Positions 1 through 8,963 of a stretch of 64,000 nucleotides of DNA are shown here, one piece after another. The stretch is taken from the NCBI GenBank assembly GCA_002410065.1, contig DHQB01000004.1, positions 62,001 through 126,000 on the forward strand. Direction: 5' to 3'. This DNA is from Bacteroidales bacterium UBA5349. GTDB lineage: Bacteria; Bacteroidota; Bacteroidia; Bacteroidales; Tenuifilaceae. The notes under the pieces were generated by a model. That model worked only from the letters and a program-made list of their open reading frames with translations, searched no databases and was not told the DNA's origin. How positions within the stretch are numbered: the first letter of the stretch is position 1; every line of letters begins with the position of its first letter. Both the position numbers and the translations under genes were made by a program.

Positions 1-627
1 TAAATCAACTTTGCCCACAAAGCAAATACCCTGCGAGTCCTTTCGTTGAGCCGAAGCAAGTCCAAGTTTAGTGGCAATTCTTCGGACTTCAGGTTTTAGG
101 ATATCGCCAATGGGGAAAAGTGCCTTCTGTAACTGTTGCTGACTGAGTTGACAAAGGAAATAGCTTTGGTCCTTGTTTGGATCTGTTCCGGCAAGGAGTT
201 GATATACTGTTTTGCCGTCTTGCTCAAATTCAGTTTTGCGGCAGTAGTGACCAGTTGCAACAAAATCAGCATTAAGTTTAAGGGCTGCTTTAAAAAATTC
301 ATCAAATTTAATCTCTCTATTACATAGCACATCGGGGTTTGGAGTGCGACCACGGGAATATTCAGCAAACATGTAATCAACAACTCTTTTTCTGTACTGT
401 TCGCTTAGGTCAACCATTTCGAAAGGGATTTTTAGCTTGCGGGCAACCATTTGCGCAAAGTTGTAGTCATCGTCAAATGGGCAATCGCCATGCAGAACAC
501 CGGTGGTATCGTGCCAGTTCTTCATAAAAAGACCTAGCACTTCATACCCTTGCTCTTTAAGTACATAGGCTGCAACGCTTGAATCAACCCCTCCCGAAAG
601 CCCAACAACTACTCTGCCTTTCATCAT
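1..627 (-). CDS. mnmA: tRNA-specific 2-thiouridylase MnmA (N-terminal part, cut by window edge)
   Basis: The first about 209 residues of the enzyme that puts sulfur on U34 of tRNA-Lys/Glu/Gln wobble positions using ATP and a persulfide donor. The minus-strand translation opens with the PP-loop ATP-pyrophosphatase motif SGGVDSS. It continues with the family segments NPDVLCNREIKF (which carries the first catalytic Cys), ATGHY, DQSYFL and KDSQGICFVG, all typical of MnmA. The C-terminal tRNA-binding barrel and the second Cys lie beyond position 1. Two adjacent ATGs (627 and 624) could start translation; no Shine-Dalgarno decides between them. It is divergent from the carotenoid pair to its right. 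Confidence 0.93.
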   Translation of the reverse strand, partial: MMKGRVVVGLSGGVDSSVAAYVLKEQGYEVLGLFMKNWHDTTGVLHGDCPFDDDYNFAQMVARKLKIPFEMVDLSEQYRKRVVDYMFAEYSRGRTPNPDVLCNREIKFDEFFKAALKLNADFVATGHYCRKTEFEQDGKTVYQLLAGTDPNKDQSYFLCQLSQQQLQKALFPIGDILKPEVRRIATKLGLASAQRKDSQGICFVGKVDL

Positions 628-871
628 TTAACTCATTGAATTTGCCTGCAAAATTACTAAAAAATAAGGAATCAATTTAATCATAACAGATAGATGAATA
701 TCGAGTTCAAAAAATGAGTATTTAGCTTAATGTGTCTAACAAATAAAATAAAATATTGAACAATAATTTATAAATAATGTTGAAGTAAACGAATATATAC
801 ATTTTAAAAGCTTGGTTTATTTACTACCTTAGATTGCTATATATTTAAACATTTACACATCAGAATTACAC
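625..871. other. divergent intergenic region, mnmA / crtI
   Basis: This AT-rich non-coding stretch of about 245 bases separates two divergent genes and should hold both promoters. I see no tRNA, repeat or clear hairpin. No TAnnTTTG box with a correctly spaced TTG stands out on the crtI side; the nearest is a weak TACCTTAG at 825-832. Confidence 0.5.
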
Positions 872-2350
872 ATGAAAAAAGCGCTGATTATCGGAACAGG
901 TTTAGGCGGATTAACCACTGCAATGCGTTTAACTACTTTAGGTTACAAGGTTGAAATGGTTGAAAAATATCATCAACCTGGGGGTCGGCTAAACCAATTA
1001 AAAAAGGATGGTTTTACGTGGGATTTAGCACCAACTTTTTTCTCCATGAGCTACGAGTTCGACGAGTTTGCCAAGAGTTGCAATCTAAACTTGCCATTCG
1101 ATTTTTTTCCCCTCGACCCTCTGTATACAGTTAACTTTGCAGGAAACCCTAAAAAGTTTATTATTTATAAGGATATTAAAAAATTAGCCAAAGAATTTGG
1201 AGGCATTGAGCCTGATTTTGAAAAGCGAATGCAGGAATACCTAAAGAAAACAGGCACTCTTTTTCATGATACAGAGAATAGGATAATCCGCAAGAATTTT
1301 AATACAGCACTACAATTTGCTGCATCGCTAGTATCCGTACCGCTAAAGCATGGCCCTTTAATGCTCAGGAGTATGTGGACCGAGATGAATAAGCACTTTA
1401 CATCGTATGAGGTTAAGGTGATATTCTCTCTGGTAGCATTCTTCTTAGGAGCTACGCCGTTCGATACGCCTGCTGTTTATTCAATGCTAACTTATACCGA
1501 ATTGGTGCACGATGGTTATCACAATGTTCGAGGTGGAATGTACCGCATAGTTGAAGGCTTGGTTGCAGAGTTAGAGAAGCGTGGTGTTAAAATTACCTAT
1601 AATACTGAGATTAAAAGTTACTTGCAGAATGATAAGGGTATTGAGGCTTTTGTTGATAATAATGGTAAGCAGTGGAAGTCCGATGTTTACGTGGTTAATG
1701 CTGATGCTGCATCGTTTAGGGGGGAGATATTTGGCAGAAAAGCATATTCACCACAAAAACTCGATAAGAAAAAGTGGACATTGGCCCCCTTTACAATGTA
1801 TTTAGGATTAGACAGCAAAGTCAATGGATTAGAGGTGCACAACTATTTTTTAGGACAGAATTTTGAGGAGTATAGCTCAAAAATATTTAAGAATAAAATT
1901 AGTCTGGATAAACCCTACTACTACGTAAATGTTCCCACAAAGGCTAATCCTGAGTTTGCACCTGAGGGTTGTGAAACTATTTTTATCCTTTGTCCTGTAC
2001 CAGATTTACGCCATAAATTAAACTGGGACGATAGCGAGGTACTCGCTCAGAATATTATAAACGACTTATCGGATCGTGCGGGTTTCAATATTAATGAGCA
2101 TTTGGTAACAAAAACAGTGTTAAACCCACTTCATTGGGAGAGTATGTTTAATCTGTATCGCGGAAGTGGCCTGGGTTTAGCACACGATTTAAATCAAATA
2201 GGGTATTTTAGACCTGCCAATACCGATGAGAAATTTAAGGACGTATTCTATGTTGGAGCAAGTACAATCCCCGGTACCGGATTGCCCATGGCGGTTATTA
2301 GCTCGCGCCTTGTAACTGAACAAATTGTTAAGCGATATGGAACTGTATAA
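872..2350 (+). CDS. crtI: CrtI-type phytoene desaturase
   Basis: 492-residue FAD-dependent carotene desaturase/isomerase, which in this family introduces conjugated double bonds into phytoene. The N-terminus is a Rossmann dinucleotide fold with GTGLGG at residues 8-13 and an acidic end of beta2 (VEKYHQPGGR). The C-terminus has the family FAD segment (FYVGASTIPGTGLPM). Length matches CrtI (about 490). It overlaps the phytoene synthase start by 14 bases, so the two are translationally coupled. C40 versus C30 substrate use cannot be told from sequence. A second member at 55195-56655 differs and is more likely CrtD, which makes this one the likely main desaturase. Confidence 0.88.
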   Translation: MKKALIIGTGLGGLTTAMRLTTLGYKVEMVEKYHQPGGRLNQLKKDGFTWDLAPTFFSMSYEFDEFAKSCNLNLPFDFFPLDPLYTVNFAGNPKKFIIYKDIKKLAKEFGGIEPDFEKRMQEYLKKTGTLFHDTENRIIRKNFNTALQFAASLVSVPLKHGPLMLRSMWTEMNKHFTSYEVKVIFSLVAFFLGATPFDTPAVYSMLTYTELVHDGYHNVRGGMYRIVEGLVAELEKRGVKITYNTEIKSYLQNDKGIEAFVDNNGKQWKSDVYVVNADAASFRGEIFGRKAYSPQKLDKKKWTLAPFTMYLGLDSKVNGLEVHNYFLGQNFEEYSSKIFKNKISLDKPYYYVNVPTKANPEFAPEGCETIFILCPVPDLRHKLNWDDSEVLAQNIINDLSDRAGFNINEHLVTKTVLNPLHWESMFNLYRGSGLGLAHDLNQIGYFRPANTDEKFKDVFYVGASTIPGTGLPMAVISSRLVTEQIVKRYGTV

Positions 2351-3170
2351 CCAAACATCATTTGGGTGTAGCAAACTTTTTACCCAAAAATATTCAACCT
2401 CTTTTTCAAAAGCAGTATCGCTTTTAAATCCATCCATTCAGAATGCTATTTATGGTATTTATGGTTTTGTGCGCATTGCCGATGAAATAGTAGACACATT
2501 TCACCAACACCCTAAACAAAGGATGCTTGAAGAGTTGCGGAGTGAGATTTTTGAAGCAATTAGCACAGGGATAAGCGTAAATCCCATTGTTCATAGTTTT
2601 CAGCTTGTTGTAAATAGTTATAAAATTCCACACGAACTAATCTCCTCATTTTTAGATAGTATGGAGATGGATTTAGATAAGAAAGTATTTAACGCTCAGG
2701 ATTACTCAAAATATATTTATGGAAGTGCTGAAGTAGTAGGGTTAATGTGCCTAAAAGTTTTTGCCAATGGCGATGACGAAAAATATGTTGCACTGCAAAA
2801 ACCAGCGCAAAGCCTTGGCGAAGCCTTTCAAAAGGTAAACTTTTTAAGGGATGTAAAGGATGACTATGCTGAGCGCGGAAGGGTGTATTTTCCTAATATC
2901 GATTTCCAAACTTTTACCAATGTGCAAAAAAATCAAATAGAAAAGGATATTGCCCACGATTTAAAGTTGGCACGCAGTGGCATTTTGGCACTACCCCGTT
3001 CTTCGCAATTAGGAGTTTACGTAGCCTACCTTTACTTCAAAGAACTGTTAAATAGAATTAGGAGGGTAAAGGCAAACCAAATTATGAATAAGCGCATTCG
3101 TGTTCCGAATTCGATTAAATTTTTGTTGATGCTTAAAGCGCGTATAGCCTTTTGGCTCAGATTAATTTAA
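2337..3170 (+). CDS. crtB: phytoene/squalene synthase family protein (CrtB)
   Basis: 277-residue head-to-head prenyl transferase that would condense two prenyl diphosphates (GGPP to phytoene in the usual pathway). Both Mg-diphosphate-binding Asp motifs are present: DEIVD at about residues 49-53 and RDVKDDYAERGRVYFP near residue 170. The ATG at 2337 is preferred over an in-frame TTG at 2325. It gives a 14-base overlap with crtI and the usual N-terminus leading into SFSKAVSLLNP. The pairing with crtI makes carotenoid synthesis much more likely than hopanoid or squalene synthesis. Confidence 0.88.
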   Translation: MELYNQTSFGCSKLFTQKYSTSFSKAVSLLNPSIQNAIYGIYGFVRIADEIVDTFHQHPKQRMLEELRSEIFEAISTGISVNPIVHSFQLVVNSYKIPHELISSFLDSMEMDLDKKVFNAQDYSKYIYGSAEVVGLMCLKVFANGDDEKYVALQKPAQSLGEAFQKVNFLRDVKDDYAERGRVYFPNIDFQTFTNVQKNQIEKDIAHDLKLARSGILALPRSSQLGVYVAYLYFKELLNRIRRVKANQIMNKRIRVPNSIKFLLMLKARIAFWLRLI

Positions 3171-3220
3171 TTCTGCATTCCGATCCTAAGAACCGAACTC
3201 ATCTTTTCAATTAGTGTTTT

Positions 3221-3257
3221 TTGAGGTTTTATCAACCCAATAATACTGTTAACTTTG
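3221..3257 (+). promoter_or_regulatory. candidate Bacteroidota promoter of the nucleoid-protein gene
   Basis: A TAACTTTG box at 3250-3257 matches the Bacteroidota -7 consensus TAnnTTTG exactly, 20 bases before the ATG at 3277. A TTG at 3221-3223 could be the -33 element, but the spacing of 26 is longer than the usual 19-23. It suggests the gene is transcribed independently of crtIB. Confidence 0.42.
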
Positions 3258-3276
3258 CAGTTAAATTATATAATTC

Positions 3277-4323
3277 ATGTTTGATTTTTCGCAGGCCAGT
3301 ATTCAATCTATTGCAATACACAAAGCGGGCAGCAGTGCCGCAGGGGGTAGCACAGTTTTAGCACAATCGCTAATACAAATTCCCGATGAGGATGTGTTAA
3401 ATTTGCTTAAAACTTACTTTCTTACCCCATTTAAACAACCTGAGTTTTTCAGTTTTGCGCACGAAACTGATTTGGAGATGAACGAGGTGTACAACTATGC
3501 ACAACGCATATTTGGTAATACAGATTCACTGCTTGAGCAATCGCAGAATATTGCAAAACATCTCTTTAATAGCAGTAATCATCCAAACATTAAGGAAGGC
3601 GAGCTATACGTTGTTTTGTTAACCGATTGTGTAATTGAGGGCGAGTTGGTTGATGCATTGGGTATTTTTAAATCGGAAAATAAGGACACTTTTCTTAAAG
3701 TTTTTCAGCAGGCTGGTTCCTTTGAACTTGAACAGCACAAAGGAATTAATATCCGTAAACTCGATAAGGGTTGCCTAGTTTTTAATACTGAGCACGATTT
3801 TGGCTATAAGGTAGTTGCCATTGATAATACCAATAAAAACGATGAGGCAAGGTATTGGAAAGAAACGTTTCTTGGAGTTAAACCTCGCGAAGACGATTTT
3901 TACCAAACCAGCGGATACATCAATCTTTGTAAAGATTTTGTTAAGGATGTTTTGGTAAACGATACGGCAGTAGATAAGAAAGAACAGGTAGCCATACTAA
4001 GCAAAACTCGCGATTATTTTGCCAAAAGCGACACCTTTAGTCAGGATGAATTTGAGGAGAATATTATAAGTAAACCCGAAATAGTTGAACAGTTTAGGGA
4101 GTACAAGGATGCCTATCAGGCAGAAATGGGATGCAACCTAAAAGATACGTTTACAATATCAGTTGATGCCGCCAAACAGGCTAAAAAGGTATTTAAGAGC
4201 GTTATAAAGCTTGATAAGAACTTCCATCTTTACATACATGGCGGAAGGGATAGGGTTGAAAAGGGCTTCGATCCCGAAAAAGGACTTGGCTTCTATAAGC
4301 TCTATTTCGATGCCGAGGCATAG
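3277..4323 (+). CDS. nucleoid-associated protein (NdpA/YejK family)
   Basis: 348-residue protein of the 37-kDa nucleoid-associated family (PF04245, E. coli YejK), cytoplasmic and thought to bind DNA. Recognisable family features are the opening around IHKAGS, the central ELYVVLLTDCVIEGE strand region, the FNTEHDFGYKVVAIDNTNKNDEARYW segment, and a C-terminal part that ends near the family length of about 340. In Bacteroidota the family is widespread and not tied to one pathway. The three plus-strand genes from here to 5574 may be one transcript, with gaps of 40 bases and then an overlap. Confidence 0.8.
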   Translation: MFDFSQASIQSIAIHKAGSSAAGGSTVLAQSLIQIPDEDVLNLLKTYFLTPFKQPEFFSFAHETDLEMNEVYNYAQRIFGNTDSLLEQSQNIAKHLFNSSNHPNIKEGELYVVLLTDCVIEGELVDALGIFKSENKDTFLKVFQQAGSFELEQHKGINIRKLDKGCLVFNTEHDFGYKVVAIDNTNKNDEARYWKETFLGVKPREDDFYQTSGYINLCKDFVKDVLVNDTAVDKKEQVAILSKTRDYFAKSDTFSQDEFEENIISKPEIVEQFREYKDAYQAEMGCNLKDTFTISVDAAKQAKKVFKSVIKLDKNFHLYIHGGRDRVEKGFDPEKGLGFYKLYFDAEA

Positions 4324-4363
4324 AGTGTTTTAATTATTAGATAATATCAATTTACAGATACTG

Positions 4364-4990
4364 ATGAGTAGTACAAAAGAGATAGTTTATAGCAAAGGAG
4401 TTGTTGAGTTTGCTGCTGTGGCCAAGGAGTACTGTGCATTTATTGAGAATGCAACCAGTTTTAAGCGTAGCCATTTTTTAAGAGTAGCTCACAGCTTGTT
4501 GCCTTTGCTATACTACAAAGCCTCCCTTATTCCACAAACTGAGCCTATTTACGAAGAGGGAAATCAAAAGCATGTAACTGAGGAGTTTTATATTGACCTA
4601 AATGAAACATTAAAGGCTTATTTGGGTGAGTTTGATGCTTTTCCCGAAGTGTTTGATGTGCGCATTGCAGAAACCGATGATATGTTCTCTGCTAGCATTG
4701 CTGAGTATCTTACAGATGTGTATCAGGATTTAAAGGATTTTACAATGCTTTATCAGAACGGTAGGGTAGAGGAGATGAATGATGCACTTTGGGAATGTTA
4801 TCAAAACTTTAAGGATTATTGGGGTATTCGGTTGGCCAATACAATTCGCGCTATTCATCAGCTAATAGCTACCGATGCTGATTTAGATAGCCAAAAAGAG
4901 GAAGAAACCCAAGATAAGGGCACTGAGATTGATACCGAGAATTGGTTTATTACCCAGCGCCAAAGGCAAATGGACAACGACGAGTTATGA
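4364..4990 (+). CDS. DUF5063 domain protein
   Basis: 208-residue acidic, helical protein resembling the Bacteroidota DUF5063 family. Features are the FKRSHFLRVAHSLLPLLYYKASLIP opening and the FKDYWGIRLANTIRAIHQL segment near the end. There is no signal peptide or membrane segment. No biochemical role is established. Its stop codon overlaps the start of the next gene in an ATGA arrangement, so the pair is translationally coupled. In many Bacteroidota this protein sits beside a 3'-5' exonuclease, as here, which hints at a nucleic-acid-related role by association only. Confidence 0.72.
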   Translation: MSSTKEIVYSKGVVEFAAVAKEYCAFIENATSFKRSHFLRVAHSLLPLLYYKASLIPQTEPIYEEGNQKHVTEEFYIDLNETLKAYLGEFDAFPEVFDVRIAETDDMFSASIAEYLTDVYQDLKDFTMLYQNGRVEEMNDALWECYQNFKDYWGIRLANTIRAIHQLIATDADLDSQKEEETQDKGTEIDTENWFITQRQRQMDNDEL

Positions 4991-5574
4991 TTTATCCGGA
5001 AACTATAAGTAATGAGGATTTAGCCCAATTAGAAAAGGCAGTTTACCATGGTAAAATAGTTGTGGTTAGGGATGAAGAAACCCTCAATACTTGGTTGCCA
5101 ATGCTACAAAACGACTCAATTGTAGGCTTTGATACGGAAACTAAGCCATCCTTTAAAAAAGGTGAGGTTAATGGAATTGCCTTATTGCAGTTGGCTACCT
5201 CCAAAGTTGCTTTACTGATTAAGATTAAGGATGTTGGTTTACCTAAGAATCTCATCGATTTTTTGAAAAACCCTAATATATTGAAGGTTGGGGCTGCAAT
5301 TCGTGACGATATAAAGCTGCTTACAAAAACAAAACGGTTTATACCTGCTGGTTTTATCGATTTGCAAAACATGGTGCCTAACTATGGCATAACAAGCGTT
5401 AGCGTTCGTAAAATGTCGGGCATTGTGCTTGGGCTTAAAGTGTCAAAATCACAACAGTTATCAAACTGGGATTTACCCAATCTCTCTGAGGCACAGCAGC
5501 AGTATGCAGCTATTGATGCATGGGCTTGCCAACAAATTTACCTAAAGCTAATAAATGGCGCAACTCCCAAGTAA
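4987..5574 (+). CDS. RNase D-like 3'-5' exonuclease
   Basis: 195-residue DEDDy-type exonuclease domain. The metal-binding residues are visible: FDTET (ExoI, D-x-E), RDD at the ExoII position, and YAAIDAW (ExoIII, Y-x3-D). There is no HRDC domain, so it is the single-domain form common in Bacteroidota rather than a full RNase D. The start is the ATG at 4987, overlapping the TGA of the DUF5063 gene. RNA versus DNA substrate cannot be decided from sequence. It runs convergently into the truncated regulator 12 bases downstream. Confidence 0.82.
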   Translation: MIYPETISNEDLAQLEKAVYHGKIVVVRDEETLNTWLPMLQNDSIVGFDTETKPSFKKGEVNGIALLQLATSKVALLIKIKDVGLPKNLIDFLKNPNILKVGAAIRDDIKLLTKTKRFIPAGFIDLQNMVPNYGITSVSVRKMSGIVLGLKVSKSQQLSNWDLPNLSEAQQQYAAIDAWACQQIYLKLINGATPK

Positions 5575-5586
5575 TTGACCAATAAG

Positions 5587-6120
5587 CTATAAACTTTTAA
5601 GAAAAGTATTTATAGAAATATTCTGCGAGGTTAATCCAACTTTATTACGCAAGCGAGTCCTAGCCAAGCTTATGGAATCGATACTTTGACCTGTTATATT
5701 CGCAATTTCTTTTGTAGTCATATCTAGGTATAAAAGTGCGCAAAGCCTGCGTTCATTATGGATAAGATCTGGATATTGATTGCTTATTTTTTCTTGGAAT
5801 TCTTGGTTCACGTCTCTGAAACATAAATTAAATTCTTCCCAAAAACTATTGTCTTCAATATTTTTTAAATCCAGAATCATTGTATCTACAATCCATTGGT
5901 TCTCCTTTTTCAAGTCCTTTCTATTCTCTTGCAGATTTCCAATTATTCTATTGTTGGTTTCCTTTACCTTAATTAGCTGCATAATGCTATTTGCATCAAC
6001 ACACGATAAGAGAGAGTTTGCCCTATGGCAAATGGAGAGCAAACCATTTGAAAAGCCTAAGTTTACTAGGCTATCCACCTTTGAGTTACAAACGAGTTTC
6101 AGGTATCTGAGAGTAGCAAG
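5587..6120 (-). pseudogene. C-terminal remnant of a LuxR-type HTH (TPR-family) regulator
   Basis: The C-terminal part of a Bacteroidota regulator that normally carries N-terminal TPRs, a membrane helix or coiled coil, and a C-terminal LuxR-like HTH. What remains is the linker (EEFNLCFRDVNQEF), the NERRLCALLYLDMTTKEIA helix pair and the recognition part around SIDSISLARTRLRNKVG. The frame stays open upstream to a TTG-type start at 6237. Those last about 40 codons are antisense to the tricorn-like gene and show no family similarity, so the gene is probably cut near 6085-6125. Its expected several hundred N-terminal residues are absent. Confidence 0.6.
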
Positions 6121-7353
6121 GGTTTGTTTGTACTTGCCTATGGCAATATATACAGCTATGATAAAGAAAAGAATAGTCTTGAAATAATTGAAATAAACCA
6201 CTCTTTTAGCCGTACGCTTAGCGATGAGTTTAGCCAAATGTTTTATGAAACATGGGCAATTTTAGACGAGAATTTTTACGACGAACATTTCCACGGCATA
6301 AACTGGAAGGAGAAGCGGGATTTCTATGCCGGCTTTCTGGTTGATATTCGACATCGCAATAATTTGCGGGAGTTACTTAACGATATGCTGGGTGAATTAA
6401 ATGCTTCGCATATGGGCTTTAGCTCCAAGGGTGATGAGGAAAAATCATTCTATAATGCATATACTGCATCGTTGGGTGTTGTTTTCGATAACGAAAATCC
6501 ATATAAAATTGAAAGGATTCTCCGAAGATCAAACCTTGACTTAACAAATCCAGTTCTTAAGGCGGGCGATCTCATTACTGCTGTTAATAGCATAACTGTT
6601 AACCCTTTAATTAATCGTGATTTTTTCCTTTCATTCCCCATAAAGTTAAATGAACTAAGCCTGACAGTTAAACGAGAGGGAGTTGATGTTAGGGTTAATT
6701 TCCCAACCTATACAACAGCGGAGATTTATGATCTGCTGTACGATGAATGGATCAACAAGAACAAGGAGTATGTTAACAAAAAATCCGATGGTCAAGTTGC
6801 ATATGTTCACATGAAGGATATGTCAACCCAGTCGTATGAGCAGTTTGTAATCGATATGACTACCTACGCCAATAATGCCGATGCCTTGGTTTTTGATTTG
6901 AGGTATAATCGTGGGAGGAATGTTCATGATAATGTGCTTGGTTTCCTGTCGCAAAAGCCTTACCTCAACTGGAAATATAGGGAAGGGATGCTTTCTCCTC
7001 AACCTCTTTTTGCACCATCGGCCAAACCAATGATTTTAGTGATGAATGAGCACAGTCTTAGCGATGCCGAGATGACCGCCACAGGTTTTCGCGAGCTTGG
7101 CCTTGGTAAGCTGCTCGGTACTGAGACCTATCGATGGATAATTTTTACGTCAGGTAAATGGCTTGTTGATGGATCATTTGTTCGCATTCCGGCTTGGGGT
7201 TGCTATACACTTAATGGCGATAACCTTGAGCTAACAGGGGTTAGTCCCGATATCTATGTTAACACAACATTTAAGGATAGATTAAAAGAGAATGACCCTC
7301 AACTTGATAGGACCATTGAGGAAGTAATAAAGGATTTAGAGAATCGCAAGTAG
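6085..7353 (+). pseudogene. tricorn-like S41 protease, C-terminal remnant
   Basis: About 410 residues resembling the C-terminal third of a tricorn protease: last propeller strand (YGNIYSYD), C1 helices (ETWAILDENFYDEHFHGINW), PDZ domain (VLKAGDLITAVN), and C2 catalytic domain with NEHSLSDAE containing the expected nucleophile Ser. Full-length homologues are near 1000 residues; the N-terminal beta-propellers are missing. Glycines normally forming the oxyanion region look replaced (RYNRGRN where N-G-G-G is usual; TYRWII where T-W-G-G is usual). The only upstream start is a TTG at 6124. The nearest ATG, at 6238, lies inside the C1 domain. I read it as a decayed gene, although a translated fragment is possible. 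Confidence 0.6.
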
Positions 7354-7745
7354 ATAGGGTATTTATACAATTCTATTTACAAGGGAGGAGCACCCTTTAG
7401 TTAGATTGCATATCAGAAACTTGCGGATAATAGTAGTACTCGTTTACAATAACTAGGTGCAATAAGCCAAACTATTAAATCATTTTAAGAATCTTCACAA
7501 AACCCTTCCAAACGTTTAGTGGTAAATGAAAGCAATAGTTAATGGATGTCGCATTCACTTCACCTTTTTTGCTCGGTATATGATTAAGGAGCAAATTATA
7601 ATCCTATTGGATGTATTTATTAGTTACCAAAAAGCTGAAAAAGAGAATAAAGTCTTTTGTGATTGAAGGAATAAATAAAAACACAAAACATTCAGTTATG
7701 ATTGAAAGAATAATTATATTTGACGAAGTTTAAAGTATAGTTTAA
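7354..7745. other. non-coding stretch before the DUF4143 ATPase
   Basis: About 390 bases without a supportable gene. It is AT-rich. Short open frames here match no family I recognise. Its right end holds a good -7 box (7715-7722). It may be decayed sequence belonging to the same disturbed region as the two truncated genes on its left. Confidence 0.45.
7715..7722 (+). promoter_or_regulatory. candidate -7 box of the ATPase gene
   Basis: TATATTTG matches TAnnTTTG exactly and lies 23 bases before the ATG at 7746. No TTG is seen at the ideal -33 distance, so the assignment rests on the -7 box and position alone. Confidence 0.35.
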
Positions 7746-8963
7746 ATGCCTGTAATTATGACTGATTATATAGAAAGACCTTTGTATATAGATAGACTGA
7801 AACCATTTATCGGAAAATCAATGATAAAAGTATTGGTTGGTCAACGAAGAGTTGGGAAAAGTTATCTCTTAATGCAAATAAGAGACATTATTAAGAAACA
7901 GAGCCCTGAAACTCAAATAATCTATATCAATAAAGAACAACATGAATTTTCATCCATTGCGAATTCCGATGATTTGTTTCAATATTTGAAAGAAACTGTT
8001 ACAGGTAATGGTAAAGTAGCTTTGTTTATTGATGAAATACAAGATATAGAATCATTTGAAGTTACATTAAGAGACCTTGCTACTCGTGACAATTATGATA
8101 TTTATTGTACAGGGAGCAATGCTAATTTACTATCAAGTGAACTAGCTACATTCTTAAGTGGTAGATACATTGAAATTAAAGTATTTGGACTTAGTTTCTC
8201 AGAATTTTTAACTTTTTATAAGTTAACTGATTCAGTAGAAAACTTTCAGACTTATTTGAAATTTGGTGGACTGCCTTATTTAATAAACTTGGAAACTGAA
8301 GTTCAAATTGCATATGAATATTTAACGAGTATATACAATACTATACTACTTAAGGACGTAGTTGCTCGATTTAAGGTTAGGAATGTTAAGTTTCTAGAAA
8401 ACCTTGTAGCTTTTTTAGCAGATAATATGGGTAGTATTGTTTCATCAAAAAAAATTAGTGATTATTTAAAATCTCAAAAAATAAATATTTCTACCCAAGT
8501 CGTGATAGATTACCTAGGTTATCTTGAAGCTTCCTTTTTGATTTTTAAAGTTAAACGAACAGGGATTGAAGGGAAAAAAGTATTCGAAATAGGAGAGAAG
8601 TATTTTTTTGAAGATATTGGAATTCGAAATGCCATTGTAGGTTATAAGACAAGTGATATTCATAAAATTTTAGAGAATGTAGTCTATCTTCATTTACGAA
8701 TGGCGGGGTATTCGGTAACAGTTGGGTTAGAAGGTGAGAAAGAGATAGATTTTATCGCTCAAAAAGCAGGAGAAAAGATTTATGTGCAAGTAGCTTACAT
8801 GTTAACCAATCAAGCAACAATAAATCGAGAATATGGAAATTTACTTGAAATACCAGATAATTTTCCAAAGTATGTTGTTACAATGGATGAATTGTCAGAG
8901 ATATCGACACATAAGGGAATTAAGAGGATACACATCAAAGATTTTTGTTTAAAATTGGTTTAG
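7746..8963 (+). CDS. AAA_14/DUF4143 ATP-binding protein
   Basis: 405-residue P-loop ATPase of the AAA_14-DUF4143 type. Walker A is GQRRVGKS at residues 32-39. Walker B is LFIDEIQ with the acidic pair at 96-97, and the CTGSNANLLS sensor segment follows. The C-terminal DUF4143 part ends in a nuclease-like fold segment (EIDFIAQKAGEKIYVQVAY). An alternative ATG at 7761 would remove five residues. The family is abundant, patchily distributed and often moves between genomes; its function is not settled. It stands alone between two long non-coding stretches and is more AT-rich than the carotenoid or NQR genes, consistent with later acquisition. Confidence 0.85.
   Translation: MPVIMTDYIERPLYIDRLKPFIGKSMIKVLVGQRRVGKSYLLMQIRDIIKKQSPETQIIYINKEQHEFSSIANSDDLFQYLKETVTGNGKVALFIDEIQDIESFEVTLRDLATRDNYDIYCTGSNANLLSSELATFLSGRYIEIKVFGLSFSEFLTFYKLTDSVENFQTYLKFGGLPYLINLETEVQIAYEYLTSIYNTILLKDVVARFKVRNVKFLENLVAFLADNMGSIVSSKKISDYLKSQKINISTQVVIDYLGYLEASFLIFKVKRTGIEGKKVFEIGEKYFFEDIGIRNAIVGYKTSDIHKILENVVYLHLRMAGYSVTVGLEGEKEIDFIAQKAGEKIYVQVAYMLTNQATINREYGNLLEIPDNFPKYVVTMDELSEISTHKGIKRIHIKDFCLKLV

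Noticed and set aside
136..527. Short plus-strand frames across the left edge
   Set aside because: They are antisense to mnmA, whose minus-strand translation has continuous family similarity.
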